54,124 nt of DNA, from positions 1 through 54,124 of the forward strand of contig NZ_BBMZ01000011.1 of NCBI RefSeq assembly GCF_000759795.1, in the 5' to 3' direction. This DNA comes from Pseudescherichia vulneris NBRC 102420. GTDB lineage: Bacteria > Pseudomonadota > Gammaproteobacteria > Enterobacterales > Enterobacteriaceae. Position 1 is the first letter of the stretch; every line of letters starts with the position of its first letter. The position numbers were made by a program, and so were the translations under genes. Positions 41,143-49,105 of the stretch are shown piece after piece. Under the pieces are notes generated by a model. It saw only the letters and a list, made by a program, of their open reading frames with translations. It had not been told where the DNA came from and did not search any database.

Positions 41143-41368
41143 GATCCTCTCCTTTTTTTATGTTTGTTTCCTTCGTGCTTTCCTTATTCGTTGAGAGCGT
41201 GCTCTTTTCGTTATTTACCGTGGCTTTCGCACCGTTGTAGGCTGGAATAATCTCGCCGGTAAACGAAAGGGTGGCATCTGCGGCGTGGACGCTACAGGCC
41301 AATGCGGATGCGATTAATACAGAACCTAAAATTAAAACCTGCGGCAGTGTGCGATTAGTGTTCATCAT
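41129..41368 (-). CDS. Short exported pilin-like peptide
   Basis: A 79-residue protein with a clear signal peptide (MMNTNRTLPQVLILGSVLIA...CSVHA, cleaved near residue 29). The mature N terminus ADATLSFTGEIIPAYN matches the first strand of fimbrial subunits. The remaining 35 residues are Lys/Thr/Asn-rich, polar and not pilin-like. It has only one Cys, in the signal region. It may be a truncated subunit or a donor-strand peptide. Confidence 0.65.
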   Translation of the reverse strand: MMNTNRTLPQVLILGSVLIASALACSVHAADATLSFTGEIIPAYNGAKATVNNEKSTLSTNKESTKETNIKKGEDHATR

Positions 41369-41379
41369 TTTTTCTCCTT

Positions 41380-42402
41380 TTATTGATATGACAGCGTGAC
41401 CGTAGCTGATGTATTAGCATTGCCCGGGAATAACGCGTTCTGCGTCTGATAATAGCGGGCTTCAAACTGTAAATTTTCTGTGCCACCGGTTGTTGCTCCG
41501 ACGAATACATCTTTGCCAAAGTTGACCGGCACGTTAGCGCTATTATTAAGGCTGGCCCAGTAGAGCTGTACACCTACCCCGGATGCATTCTCTTCACCTG
41601 CAGGGATCTGAATAACAGACTGCGCTCCTGAGGTATCCTGAGTTGCGTCCACGCGTGCGGTTATCTGCGCATCGCTTTCGCAGGTTAAAGGAATGGAGAA
41701 CGTCGTGAATGGCGTGGTTGAACCTACTCCGCTAAATTCGGTGGGAGAGTGTTTACCTAACGTCACGGGGACCGAGGCAGTATCTACCGTACATCCTGGC
41801 ACATGAGGCGGGGTCGCATTGATCGTACCGGAGAGGTAGACAGAATAAGTTGTTGAAGATTGTGATCCGGATACAACGACATGATTAGCCTGGCCTGACA
41901 GCGTGCCACTTTCAATATCATCGGAAATTTTCACTAATTTGAACATCGGGCCAAAAGTGTAGTTTTCAATTGGGACAGTCAAAAAGTGCAGAGTAAACTC
42001 CCAAATTTGCTGCTGTGTATTGCCATTTGTAATCCAGGCAGAATAATTATTACTAATGCCGCCCATCTGGATCCCTACCCCGGGAATATTGGTTTTAAAC
42101 GTGGTGCGGCTGTTATAGACACCATCCGAGACAAGATCTGAGTAGAGTGTGACATAGGATTTCCCATCGCCTTCACATTGGGCTATTACATATTGGTCAT
42201 AACTATGATCGCCAGTGATATCGCCGCCGACGGGCAAATCGGCAGGCACTGTTATATTACCCAAATCTATTGTTATTGATGTATCGTAACGTGAACTACA
42301 TGTTACACCGGCCTCTGAAAAACTAGCCCAGCCGAGGGTCAGTAAAAACAGGCAATAGGGAATGACGTTTCTTCTAGTAAAATGTCGCTTTAAATGTTGC
42401 AT
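41380..42402 (-). CDS. Fimbrial-type adhesin or tip subunit
   Basis: A 340-residue exported protein with a signal peptide (ends ASFSEA near residue 31). The first mature domain (about 32-200) looks like an adhesin domain. The second (about 215-340) is pilin-like: two Cys in GCTVDTASVPVTLG and LTCESDAQITARVD, and a C-terminal ATVTLSYQ strand for chaperone recognition. It is next to a fimbrial chaperone. No usher gene is present. Confidence 0.8.
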   Translation of the reverse strand: MQHLKRHFTRRNVIPYCLFLLTLGWASFSEAGVTCSSRYDTSITIDLGNITVPADLPVGGDITGDHSYDQYVIAQCEGDGKSYVTLYSDLVSDGVYNSRTTFKTNIPGVGIQMGGISNNYSAWITNGNTQQQIWEFTLHFLTVPIENYTFGPMFKLVKISDDIESGTLSGQANHVVVSGSQSSTTYSVYLSGTINATPPHVPGCTVDTASVPVTLGKHSPTEFSGVGSTTPFTTFSIPLTCESDAQITARVDATQDTSGAQSVIQIPAGEENASGVGVQLYWASLNNSANVPVNFGKDVFVGATTGGTENLQFEARYYQTQNALFPGNANTSATVTLSYQ

Positions 42403-42438
42403 ATAATTTCTCCAGCATTAAGTAAAAATGATGTATAT

Positions 42439-43125
42439 TTAACAGCCCGTGGTTATTTTTTTTAACCTGGATGGGGTACGAAATCCCGAGTCGGCTATAG
42501 ACTGCCAGCTGGCCCTATTTTTTTGTCCGGCTGTAGGCTGTGGCATTAATAGTTCTCCATAAGGAGCAATCATTTGAGCGCGTGTCACCTCCTGGTTATC
42601 AATTTTAAATGAGTAAAAAGTGACATAATAAGGAGTCGGATTTTTAATCGTTATCTGTTTTGCACAACGGCTAACGCTGATTTGTTTATAGGCATCAGCG
42701 GCTCCGGCAATCAGCGATTGTGGACGATAAAACACCTTAATTCTGTTTATTACAGTAATCGCTACCGGTTTTGAAGATGTCGATTTTTCTAACGGCACTC
42801 CTTTGATGCTAAGCCAATAGAGGCTCTCCTCATTATTCTTTCCGTTGTCATGAATATGTATATTGATAACCCCCTTAGCGGCGGGTTTTATGATCGTTGC
42901 ACTGGGCTTGATAATAAGTGCACCCTGATCCGACTTTACCCATGATTCAATCGCAACGGAATGAGTAGCGTCGTTATTTTTTATAACTAACGCTACGCTG
43001 GGTTCTCCTTCCGGATACACCATGCGTGTCTGTTGCAGCTGTATCGCTGCACTGGCCAGTGAACAGATAGATAGTAGACAAAGTCCTATAAGCGATTTTA
43101 TATTCAACCAGCCATGCAGCGACAT
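42439..43125 (-). CDS. Periplasmic fimbrial chaperone
   Basis: A 228-residue PapD-type chaperone with a signal peptide ending SICSLASA. The N-terminal domain has TRMVYPEGEPSVALVIKNND, and the conserved strand LYWLSIKGVP appears with a Trp substitution. The C-terminal domain holds two Cys. I chose the ATG at 43125, preceded by AAGGAGG; the frame goes 11 codons further. It would fold the pilin-like proteins of the same cluster. Confidence 0.88.
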   Translation of the reverse strand: MSLHGWLNIKSLIGLCLLSICSLASAAIQLQQTRMVYPEGEPSVALVIKNNDATHSVAIESWVKSDQGALIIKPSATIIKPAAKGVINIHIHDNGKNNEESLYWLSIKGVPLEKSTSSKPVAITVINRIKVFYRPQSLIAGAADAYKQISVSRCAKQITIKNPTPYYVTFYSFKIDNQEVTRAQMIAPYGELLMPQPTAGQKNRASWQSIADSGFRTPSRLKKITTGC

Positions 43126-43176
43126 ATAGTTTCCTCCTTGAGGATTTAATTTAATCATGCGTAAATATGGATTTTA

Positions 43177-45834
43177 TTACGCCGAGAAATACGATGTGTC
43201 GCCCTGTAACGCCGCAGGAATAGCGCTCACTGCGCCGCCATAGGCTGAATTACCCCAGGCAACAAGCGAGCTATCATCTTTAATTGCAACGAACACCGAT
43301 CCACCTGAATAGACGCCCTTCACGCCGGACGTCAGCGAAGAGGTAACGACGGATGTATCTCCCCCGGCTGCACTGTCTCCCCAGGCATGAACGGCACCAT
43401 TTTTTCTCAGCACGGCGAACGCCGTTGCCGTAGCGCTTACGGCGACGATGTCGGTAAGCTGGGCGATATCTGCTGGCAATGTACCACCGGCTGAACTCTG
43501 CCCCCACGCATAGACGCTGCCGTTGCTGCGTAAGGCGCAGAAGGCGTACTCGGTCCCCTGCACATGCACAACGTCATATAATGCTGGTGCAGATGAGATG
43601 GCAGACTCACCCCATGCCACCACGGATCCGCTCGTTTGTACCGCACAGAAACCGCTATAACAGCCGTATACCCGGGCGATATTATTCAGAGCAGCAATAT
43701 TACTGGGCACTTCGCCACCGTAGGCGTTCTGGCCCCAAGCCACGACCGTACCGTTGCTGCGGCGGGCGCAAAATGCGGATGCGCTGGCGCTGATTTCTAC
43801 AATGTCCTCCAGAGCAGCAATCTCCTGCGGTACGCTTCCGCCGTAGTTTGCTCCTCCCCAGCCAAAGACCTGCCCGCGTGAGTTAAGCACCACACAGGCG
43901 TAGTCGTTGCACTGAATTTGTACGACGTCACTCATTCCGGTGACCGTTGACGGAATGTCGAGCTGTCCATAGGTGTTATCACCCCATACGGCGATATAAG
44001 GCGATTGTGTATTGCGGGCTACGAACATTCCCGATGACGCCACCACTAAATCCCAGCCGCTGCGGTTAGCAAGAGCGGACGGTACGCTTCCCCCCTTGCT
44101 GGTATCCCCCCAGGCAAAAAGGTTACCGCTCTGGTTGATTGCCGCAAAGGCATGATGCGTTGCACTCAACGCGGTCACGCTGCTGTTAAATCCAGAGGTC
44201 GGTGAGTTACCACCTGATGCTGCCTGCCCCCATCCACTCACGACGCCGCTGTCATTTCTACCTGCTGCGGCCTGGGTGTTACCCAATACATTACTTTCGT
44301 TAAGGGTCACTGATGCACCGGAGGCGGTAACGGTGAGTTTTTTCTGCGGCTGCGTATCCATAAACCAGGAGGTACTGACAGAAGCGCTTTCGCCCTCATA
44401 TTGCCAAAGTGCGCTCATTACGTTTTCACCGTCTAACGCAACGAGGCAGCGTGCTTCAGAGTAGAGCCAGTTAGCGCCATAGCTGGAGCGGGCACCCATC
44501 ACGTTGAGCGATGCCTGCGCCGCATCCGTTAGCGTCACCAGCCAGCGGCCATCGGCCTGCAATACCGGTGTGCCAAAAATCCAGTCCTGTGGCAGCGTGC
44601 TGCCCGGCGTCAGTACCGGCGTGCTGCCGTTATAGCTGGCGGTCAGCGTCCCCTGCCCAGCGGCCACAAACTGTCCGTTTGCATTTAGCGAGCCATAGCT
44701 TACCTGGATAGTTTGCACCGCCCCGCTGGCCGGAACGATCGCCAGAACCCCTTCGCGTGTCGTGTCGGCAAAGGTGCTGAAGCTAACCGGATAAGGCAAC
44801 GTCATGATTAGCGCACTGTCTTTGCTGCCGGTAGTTTGAAGTTGAATATCAATCTGAACGTCGCTGTTATCTAAGGAGAGCAGCTGCGCTGGCAGGGTGC
44901 CTGCGCCAAATACGCTGCTAAAATCTGGCGTATCGTTTATCAGGCGTAGCATTTGATAATGGTTAAAGCTATAGGCGCTATCGATGGAATTGAAGGCAGA
45001 AAACAGCAGCGACGGCATATCGTTAAGCTTAACTGAAGACCAGATCCACCCCGCGCCGGTATTCATCGAGAGGAGCTGATGAGGCGAGAGCGACTGGGCG
45101 CTACCTACGTAATTAATTTGACTGTATAAAATACCGCTGTCCTCTGCAGGACCGCTGCCCAATGCCACCAGCCAGCTGCCATCGGGCTGTAATACCGGTG
45201 TGCCAAAGGTCCAGCCTGAAGGAAAACCGGTCACATCACTGAGATACACCTGCTGACCATCCCAGTTAAGCATCAGCGAGCCACTTCCAGTCCACGTGAC
45301 CTGGCCGGTTACGGTGCTGAAAATGCCATACAGGGCAGTAACAAAGGTGCTGCTCCCCTGCGTAGTGCCTACAAAGCCCAGTGCGCCTGGCTGAGCAGGC
45401 AGAGACAACGTGGTAAGCTGGGAGGCACTCTCTGGTAGACGCCAGGTTGCTGCCAGCGCATCCGGCTGATCGGGAGTAGCAGAGGCATCCAGGGCCAGCT
45501 TGACCAGCGTGGCCAAATCGCTATCGACGCCCATAAAACCCAACGTATATTGCGGAGAAGGGTAGGCATTTTGCAAAAAGTTAATCGTATGGGTAGCCAT
45601 CTCTTCAACGTGATTGAAATAGCACTTTGTACTCAGGCTGGTTTCAACGCTGCTGCTAATCCAGGCGTGAAGATTATCCGTTCCCAAAATTGAAACAGAC
45701 TTTTCTCGCCAGTCGCTGTCTGAGGTTGCAATAATACCCATTAATCCATGGGTAACTTGAATCGGCACGCCAGCCTCATTCGGTTCTGAATAAAATACCA
45801 GGGTACTGGTATCCGCTTTGATATTCTCTTTCAT
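43177..45834 (-). CDS. RCC1-repeat protein without signal peptide
   Basis: An 885-residue protein. The C-terminal part (about 540-885) has at least seven RCC1-like blades, with units such as GTVVAWGQNAYGGEVPSNIA, GSVVAWGESA and GSVYAWGQSSAGGTLP. The first 500 residues include two related domains with repeated VYLSDVTGFPSGWTFGTPVL and TPGSTLPQDWIFGTPVL motifs. The N terminus MKENIKADTSTLVFYS shows no Sec signal. Bacterial RCC1-like propellers occur in secreted effectors and surface proteins; the role here is unknown. Confidence 0.82.
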   Translation of the reverse strand: MKENIKADTSTLVFYSEPNEAGVPIQVTHGLMGIIATSDSDWREKSVSILGTDNLHAWISSSVETSLSTKCYFNHVEEMATHTINFLQNAYPSPQYTLGFMGVDSDLATLVKLALDASATPDQPDALAATWRLPESASQLTTLSLPAQPGALGFVGTTQGSSTFVTALYGIFSTVTGQVTWTGSGSLMLNWDGQQVYLSDVTGFPSGWTFGTPVLQPDGSWLVALGSGPAEDSGILYSQINYVGSAQSLSPHQLLSMNTGAGWIWSSVKLNDMPSLLFSAFNSIDSAYSFNHYQMLRLINDTPDFSSVFGAGTLPAQLLSLDNSDVQIDIQLQTTGSKDSALIMTLPYPVSFSTFADTTREGVLAIVPASGAVQTIQVSYGSLNANGQFVAAGQGTLTASYNGSTPVLTPGSTLPQDWIFGTPVLQADGRWLVTLTDAAQASLNVMGARSSYGANWLYSEARCLVALDGENVMSALWQYEGESASVSTSWFMDTQPQKKLTVTASGASVTLNESNVLGNTQAAAGRNDSGVVSGWGQAASGGNSPTSGFNSSVTALSATHHAFAAINQSGNLFAWGDTSKGGSVPSALANRSGWDLVVASSGMFVARNTQSPYIAVWGDNTYGQLDIPSTVTGMSDVVQIQCNDYACVVLNSRGQVFGWGGANYGGSVPQEIAALEDIVEISASASAFCARRSNGTVVAWGQNAYGGEVPSNIAALNNIARVYGCYSGFCAVQTSGSVVAWGESAISSAPALYDVVHVQGTEYAFCALRSNGSVYAWGQSSAGGTLPADIAQLTDIVAVSATATAFAVLRKNGAVHAWGDSAAGGDTSVVTSSLTSGVKGVYSGGSVFVAIKDDSSLVAWGNSAYGGAVSAIPAALQGDTSYFSA

Positions 45835-45866
45835 AATATTCTCGCAAATAATAAATAACGGCGCGT

Positions 45867-46556
45867 TTAGCGCAGGATCGATACAGGGGGAAAAGCGACA
45901 AAGGCGCAGCTGGTAATCACGGTTGATCCTGACGCCTCGGGTAAGCTCAGCGTTACCGTCACGCTCTCTGACGTGGTATCTGTAAGATCGATACTGGTCG
46001 TGCCGTCATTGTAGAGCTCCATGGTCGCCGCCTGGGGAAGTGCGGTACCAACAAAGCGCGCGGTAGCAGAGTTAGCAATTTGAAAGCGCGCATAGCTGAC
46101 GCCAGCGGTAAGATCGGCCTTGAGATAGAGGCTGTTTCGCATCACACCGTTTGCGGTAGCGCCTGTTGCAATGGCATAGCTGGTTAGCGCGACGGCACCA
46201 GGCATGTAGCGGTTAAAGGTCATGCTACCGTATGCACTTTCTGCTGGTGCATTGCTAATGTAAGCGTTCACGGAAACCAGCCCCACCTCAAGGCTAAATA
46301 CCTGCAGCTCCAGGGAGCCATTAGTGTCCAGATTACCGCTCCAGGTTCTAAAGCCGTTGATATTAAAAATCCCGGCACCGTCCAGTGAAACCGTGACCGG
46401 CGAGCCTGCAGGTCCCGATAGCATCACCGTATTAAAAGGTTTCATGGGTGCACTGGTATTCGCCCACGCGGGAGCACCGGTGGTACAGTTCATATATAGC
46501 GACGCAGCCGCCGACAGGTTTGAAGAGAGGGGTTGAGAGTTAGAGGTTTTATTCAT
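45867..46556 (-). CDS. Beta-rich protein, first gene of the cluster
   Basis: A 229-residue protein starting MNKTSNSQPLSSNLSAAASL with no signal peptide. It is rich in Ser, Thr, Ala and Val, and looks like one or two beta-sandwich domains (SGPAGSPVTVSLDGAGIFNI). It starts the minus-strand cluster and lies 32 bases before the RCC1-like gene. No family recognised. Confidence 0.7.
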   Translation of the reverse strand: MNKTSNSQPLSSNLSAAASLYMNCTTGAPAWANTSAPMKPFNTVMLSGPAGSPVTVSLDGAGIFNINGFRTWSGNLDTNGSLELQVFSLEVGLVSVNAYISNAPAESAYGSMTFNRYMPGAVALTSYAIATGATANGVMRNSLYLKADLTAGVSYARFQIANSATARFVGTALPQAATMELYNDGTTSIDLTDTTSESVTVTLSLPEASGSTVITSCAFVAFPPVSILR

Positions 46557-46654
46557 TTTTTCGCCCTGGTGGTGTAATAGGGCGAATATAACGACAGGAG
46601 TATTTTTAAGTGCGTAATTAAGAAAAATTGCTAATCAATATTTAGTCAATGTAA

Positions 46655-46679
46655 TAATAACCAACGGGGTTGGTTATTA
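46655..46679. terminator. Inverted repeat downstream of cbl
   Basis: TAATAACCAAC and GTTGGTTATTA form a perfect 11-bp stem around a GGG loop, 14 bases past the cbl stop. There is no long T run, so it may be a weak terminator or boundary element between cbl and the cluster. Confidence 0.5.
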
Positions 46680-46692
46680 AAATTATATATAA

Positions 46693-47643
46693 TTAAATTT
46701 GATAATCGATGGCAATCTCCTCAGCCTCCATTACTTGCCGTTTGATATCCTCCACCGACAAACCTGCGTTACACAGTTCAATAAAGCGCCAGACATAGTT
46801 CCGCTGCAGCTGTCCGCGCTTCAGTCCCAGCCAGACGGTATTGGCATCAAACAGGTGGCGCGTATCCAGACGAACAAGCGTTCCGACCTCCTGTTCACTG
46901 CCGGACTGTTCAGCAACGATACCGACGCCCAAGCCCAGTTCAACGTAGGTTTTGATCACGTCCGAATCCTGCGCGCTGAGCACCACGTCAGGGATCAACC
47001 CCTTGCGACCAAAGGCTTCATCGATACGCGATCGCCCCGTAATACCCTGTCGGTAGGTGATCAGCGGCCAGCGGCTTATCTCCTCTAGCGTAAGGGGGGA
47101 AGCATTAGCAAGCGGGTGATCGTTGGGGATCAGCAGACTGTGATGCCAGCGGAACCAGGGGAAGGCCACCAGCGCCGGATCGTTACTCAGACGTTCACTG
47201 GCGATACCGATATCCGCCCCGCCATTGTTGAGCAGAGATTCGATCTCCTGCGGCGTCCCCTGAATAAGTTCGAGCCGCACCTCGGGAAAGAGCGCGCGGA
47301 AAGATTTGATCACCGGCGGCAGGCTATAGCGTGCCTGGGTGTGAGTAGTGGCAACGGTTAAGACGCCGGAAGTGTCGTTGGTAAAGAGATCGGCGAGCCG
47401 GCGAACGTTGCTCGCCTCATTAAGGATCCGTTCGGCAATCACCAGCAGCGCTTTGCCTGGCTCGGTCATGCCCAGCAGGCGTTTACCCCGGCGGATGAAG
47501 ATCTCTATGCCCAGCTCCTCCTCCAGCTCGCGGATATGACGGCTGACGCCGGACTGCGACGTATAGAGCATGTTAGCCACTTCTGTCAGGTTGTAATCCC
47601 GACGTGCCGCTTCACGAATTATTTTTAGTTGCTGGAAATTCAT
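46693..47643 (-). CDS. cbl: LysR-type regulator Cbl
   Basis: A 316-residue LysR regulator, the length of E. coli Cbl. The helix-turn-helix is at about 18-40 (YNLTEVANMLYTSQSGVSRH). Cbl activates genes for using organic sulfur such as sulfonates, under sulfate starvation. I chose the ATG at 47643, giving MNFQQLKIIREAARRDYNLT, as in Cbl/CysB. nac lies immediately upstream, as in other enterobacteria. Confidence 0.95.
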   Translation of the reverse strand: MNFQQLKIIREAARRDYNLTEVANMLYTSQSGVSRHIRELEEELGIEIFIRRGKRLLGMTEPGKALLVIAERILNEASNVRRLADLFTNDTSGVLTVATTHTQARYSLPPVIKSFRALFPEVRLELIQGTPQEIESLLNNGGADIGIASERLSNDPALVAFPWFRWHHSLLIPNDHPLANASPLTLEEISRWPLITYRQGITGRSRIDEAFGRKGLIPDVVLSAQDSDVIKTYVELGLGVGIVAEQSGSEQEVGTLVRLDTRHLFDANTVWLGLKRGQLQRNYVWRFIELCNAGLSVEDIKRQVMEAEEIAIDYQI

Positions 47644-47743
47644 CCCATCCTCCAGAGCCATCAGACATGTCGCTATTGTTAAAGTCTGAGGCCCGGCAGG
47701 ACAAATAATAAAAACCAGCAACTTATGCTTTTTAGGAATAACT

Positions 47744-48661
47744 CTAGCCGACGAGCAGCAATTCCCGATTCTCAAGCGTCGGTCGGCTGACCAGCGACAT
47801 CAGAATATCTTTCACCGCCTGCGCCTGCGGCGACAGCGAGCCGTGAGCAGAGGTATTCAGGGAGAGCGGAAGACTCATGGAAGGCGCAGTAATGCGTGCC
47901 ATCCAGCCGTTCGCCGCACTGCACAGGGATCGTGCGGCGGATTCAGGCAGCACCGTAACGCCCATTCCGCTGGCAATCGCGGCGGTTAAGGTGGTGATAG
48001 ATTCAATCTCGCCGATAATTTTTGCCGTCAGGCGACGCAGGGAGAACGCCTCGTCAACTCGCAGGCGCACCGCGCTGTAGTCACGGGGCAGGAACAGGTT
48101 CATCTCCGCTACGGCGGTGAGATCGACGCTTTGCCCTGGGCAATCTCGGGTTCCCACGAGATAGAGATCCTCTTTCAGCAGCGGCTGGCTGGCGATACCC
48201 GCAGACGGCGCACGCTCATACAGCACGGCCATATCAAGCTGGCCACCGAGCAGCTTGTCGTTAAGATCGCTGCCGCTATTTTCATGCAGGTAGACCATCA
48301 CGTCCGGCAGCTCGTTGCGTACGGCCTGCAGCAGCGGCATGGTGATGGACGAGGCCGCCGTGCCCGGTGCAAGGCCAATGGCCACCTGTCCGCGCAGGGT
48401 TTGACCGACGTTATTCACTGCCAGCTGGGCCTGTTCGCACTGGCGCAAAATAGTGCGGGCGTGAGTGTAGAGGATCTTCCCGGCTTCGGTCGGCGTGACA
48501 CCGCGCTTGGTGCGGATTAACAGCTGCTGATCCATCTCACCTTCCAGCGTAGCGACCTGCTGGCTCAGCGCGGGCTGGGCGATATGCAAGACCTCAGCGG
48601 CCTGGGTCAGGCTACCGATATCGACGATTTTTACGAAATACTTCAGCCGTCTTAAGTTCAT
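47744..48661 (-). CDS. nac: Nitrogen assimilation control protein Nac
   Basis: A 305-residue LysR regulator starting MNLRRLKYFVKIVDIGSLTQ, the length of Klebsiella Nac. The helix-turn-helix includes SLTQAAEVLHIAQPALSQQV. Nac links NtrC to sigma-70 genes during nitrogen limitation. A sigma-54 promoter and an NtrC site lie upstream. The next gene on the same strand is cbl. Confidence 0.96.
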   Translation of the reverse strand: MNLRRLKYFVKIVDIGSLTQAAEVLHIAQPALSQQVATLEGEMDQQLLIRTKRGVTPTEAGKILYTHARTILRQCEQAQLAVNNVGQTLRGQVAIGLAPGTAASSITMPLLQAVRNELPDVMVYLHENSGSDLNDKLLGGQLDMAVLYERAPSAGIASQPLLKEDLYLVGTRDCPGQSVDLTAVAEMNLFLPRDYSAVRLRVDEAFSLRRLTAKIIGEIESITTLTAAIASGMGVTVLPESAARSLCSAANGWMARITAPSMSLPLSLNTSAHGSLSPQAQAVKDILMSLVSRPTLENRELLLVG

Positions 48662-48718
48662 TTTGCCTCCGGAACTCAACGCATAGGTGAGTGCTTGTCA
48701 GTGTCTTGTCGGAGGAGT

Positions 48719-48734
48719 TGCAAGATGCTTGCCA
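48719..48734 (-). promoter_or_regulatory. Sigma-54 promoter of nac
   Basis: On the minus strand TGGCAAGCATCTTGCA has the invariant GG and GC exactly ten bases apart and matches the -24/-12 consensus TGGCACG-N4-TTGCA at nearly all positions. It lies about 58 bases before the nac ATG. Confidence 0.88.
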
Positions 48735-48850
48735 GTTTTAAAAAGTGGTTTTAATTCTGCCTAACAGGCTGGATTATAAGCGTTTCTGATTACCTGCCTG
48801 ATGCTCTACCTAGTTAACGCCTTTTTTGCCTGCCCCATAAGGGGTAGAAA

Positions 48851-48867
48851 TGCACCAGCGTGGTGCG
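48851..48867. promoter_or_regulatory. NtrC enhancer site upstream of nac
   Basis: TGCACCA-GCG-TGGTGCG is a near-perfect dyad of the NtrC consensus TGCACCA-N3-TGGTGCA. It lies about 120 bases upstream of the sigma-54 promoter, the usual enhancer distance. Confidence 0.85.
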
Positions 48868-48979
48868 CAATCATCACTTTTGCTGATGAATAGGCCAGAT
48901 TGCTGCAAATGTCAGCAAACGAGCACGAGAAGCGCATCCAGGCTTTGACAAGCGGATCCGCCGCCGCTACTATTCGCCT

Positions 48980-49067
48980 CGTTCACACGATTCCTCTGTA
49001 GTTCAGTCGGTAGAACGGCGGACTGTTAATCCGTATGTCACTGGTTCGAGTCCAGTCAGAGGAGCCA
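48980..49067 (+). repeat. 88-bp direct repeat covering tRNA-Asn, copy 2
   Basis: Identical to 39886-39973, same orientation. Confidence 0.95.
48992..49067 (+). tRNA. tRNA-Asn(GTT), second copy
   Basis: Identical in all 76 bases to the copy at 39898-39973, with anticodon GTT and encoded CCA. Tc toxin genes lie just beyond it. Confidence 0.97.
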
Positions 49068-49072
49068 AATTT

Positions 49073-49101
49073 AAAAAAGCCCGCTTTTCAGCGGGCTTTT
49101 T
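49073..49101. terminator. Bidirectional terminator between tRNA-Asn and tcB
   Basis: GCCCGC/GCGGGC with a TTTTCA loop has six A residues before and five T residues after, so it can stop both the plus-strand tRNA transcript and the minus-strand Tc operon. Confidence 0.85.
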
Positions 49102-49105
49102 GCTT

